DNA of 64,000 bases from Sulfitobacter mediterraneus (GTDB lineage: Bacteria > Pseudomonadota > Alphaproteobacteria > Rhodobacterales > Rhodobacteraceae): NCBI RefSeq assembly GCF_003054325.1, contig NZ_QBKU01000005.1, positions 186,001 through 250,000 of the forward strand, written 5' to 3'. Made by a program: the position numbers and the translations under genes. Below are positions 63,674-64,000 of this stretch, piece by piece (position 1 is the first letter of the stretch; each line of letters begins with the position of its first letter). The notes under the pieces are model-generated. The model was not told the DNA's origin and did not search any database. It was given only the letters and a program-made list of their open reading frames with translations.

Positions 63674-64000
63674 ATGGCACGCGGGTCCAGCCTCCTTGCC
63701 CGAGAAGCGCCCCGTCAGGGGCGCTTTGACATCATTGTCGAGGATGGTTTTGTCCTGACTGAACTGGCCGCGGTTGTGGATGTTTTGCGCATCACCAACC
63801 GCGTCTGCCAGCAAGAGGTGTTTGGCTGGCGCTTTCGGTCGATATCGGGCGGTGCCAAACGGGACAGTGTGGGCGTGACCGTGGACACCGCCCCTTTGGC
63901 CGAACGCCCTTCGGTGGATTATGCGATCATGCTGGGCAATGCCGATGCGGGGGCGATGGCTGTTCCGCTCCGCCGGGTATTGTCCGCCTATGGGGCGCGG
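63674..64000 (+). CDS. GlxA-family (AraC-type) regulator, N-terminal part
   Basis: The first 109 residues of a protein cut by the right edge. MARGSSLLAREAPRQGRFDI leads into a DJ-1/PfpI-like domain: GFVLTELAAVVDVLRITNR and WRFRSISGGAKRDSVGVTV. This is the N-terminal half of GlxA-type regulators, whose AraC helix-turn-helix lies in the missing C-terminus. The group includes GbdR, the glycine-betaine/dimethylglycine regulator of Pseudomonas, which fits the upstream dehydrogenase. The ATG at 63674 is three bases after that gene's stop. Confidence 0.85.
   Translation, partial: MARGSSLLAREAPRQGRFDIIVEDGFVLTELAAVVDVLRITNRVCQQEVFGWRFRSISGGAKRDSVGVTVDTAPLAERPSVDYAIMLGNADAGAMAVPLRRVLSAYGAR

Overview
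The window is a dense, GC-rich (roughly 60 % by eye) piece of an alphaproteobacterial chromosome, most likely a marine Rhodobacterales (Roseobacter-type) species. This rests on gene content and order: a CcrM-type GANTC methyltransferase, the set pmbA / 3'(2'),5'-bisphosphate nucleotidase / DUF4170 / waaA-like / lpxK, the order mutY / DciA-like / DsbA, a two-domain ribA, and the DUF2794, DUF2125 and DUF3576 families. I see no rRNA, tRNA, CRISPR array, insertion sequence, phage or integrase. About 70 protein genes are supported. The gene at each end (paaK at the left, a GlxA-type regulator at the right) is cut by the window edge.

Layout. 1-4.4 kb: phenylacetate genes paaI-paaK, a DUF2794 protein, an NlpC/P60 hydrolase with an M17 aminopeptidase, and a small helical protein. 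4.5-6.5 kb: an inorganic-carbon operon of beta-carbonic anhydrase, SbtA bicarbonate permease and SbtB PII-like regulator. 6.5-13 kb: a DUF4139 protein, asd, an aldolase with an MFS transporter, a membrane-bound winged-helix protein that overlaps a small secreted-protein gene, and a divergent basic secreted protein. 13-20.9 kb: rnhB, ccrM, a GFA-fold protein, an orphan receiver, alkB, mutY, a DciA-like protein, DsbA and a CoA-transferase. 20.9-27.1 kb: lipid A/Kdo genes, a nucleotidase, pmbA and a DUF2125 protein. 27.3-37.1 kb: a short-chain dehydrogenase with a crotonase-like partner, a tiny lipoprotein, HNH, MscS, a flavoprotein, GST, then leuS-lptE-holA and a DUF3576 lipoprotein. 37.4-45.4 kb: a porin, YggS, an L,D-transpeptidase, ribA, an OmpR-type regulator, an enoyl-reductase-like protein, xth, a YbbN-like protein, a LON-domain protein and a Trm112-like protein. 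45.4-56.6 kb: a UbiH-type hydroxylase, an amidase, a DapC-like aminotransferase, ftsK, lolA, a lytic transglycosylase, an AEC transporter, hspQ and a gamma-glutamyltransferase. 56.6-64 kb: an RsbV/RsbW-like pair, a thiolase, free-methionine-sulfoxide reductase, and a tight five-gene unit of XRE-cupin regulator, LysE exporter, GFA protein, dimethylglycine-dehydrogenase-like enzyme and GlxA regulator.

Most of this is ordinary core chromosome. The parts most worth following are: (i) the five-gene unit behind two copies of the 27-bp palindrome CGTGAAA-N13-TTTCACG set exactly 39 bp apart; (ii) the CA-SbtA-SbtB carbon-uptake operon in an apparent roseobacter; (iii) a two-TM protein with a C-terminal winged helix, a possible inverted ToxR-like sensor; (iv) an AT-richer leucine-specific region inside leuS; and (v) a WaaA-like protein and a crotonase-like protein that lack their families' catalytic residues. 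No unmistakably new defence or mobile system was found.
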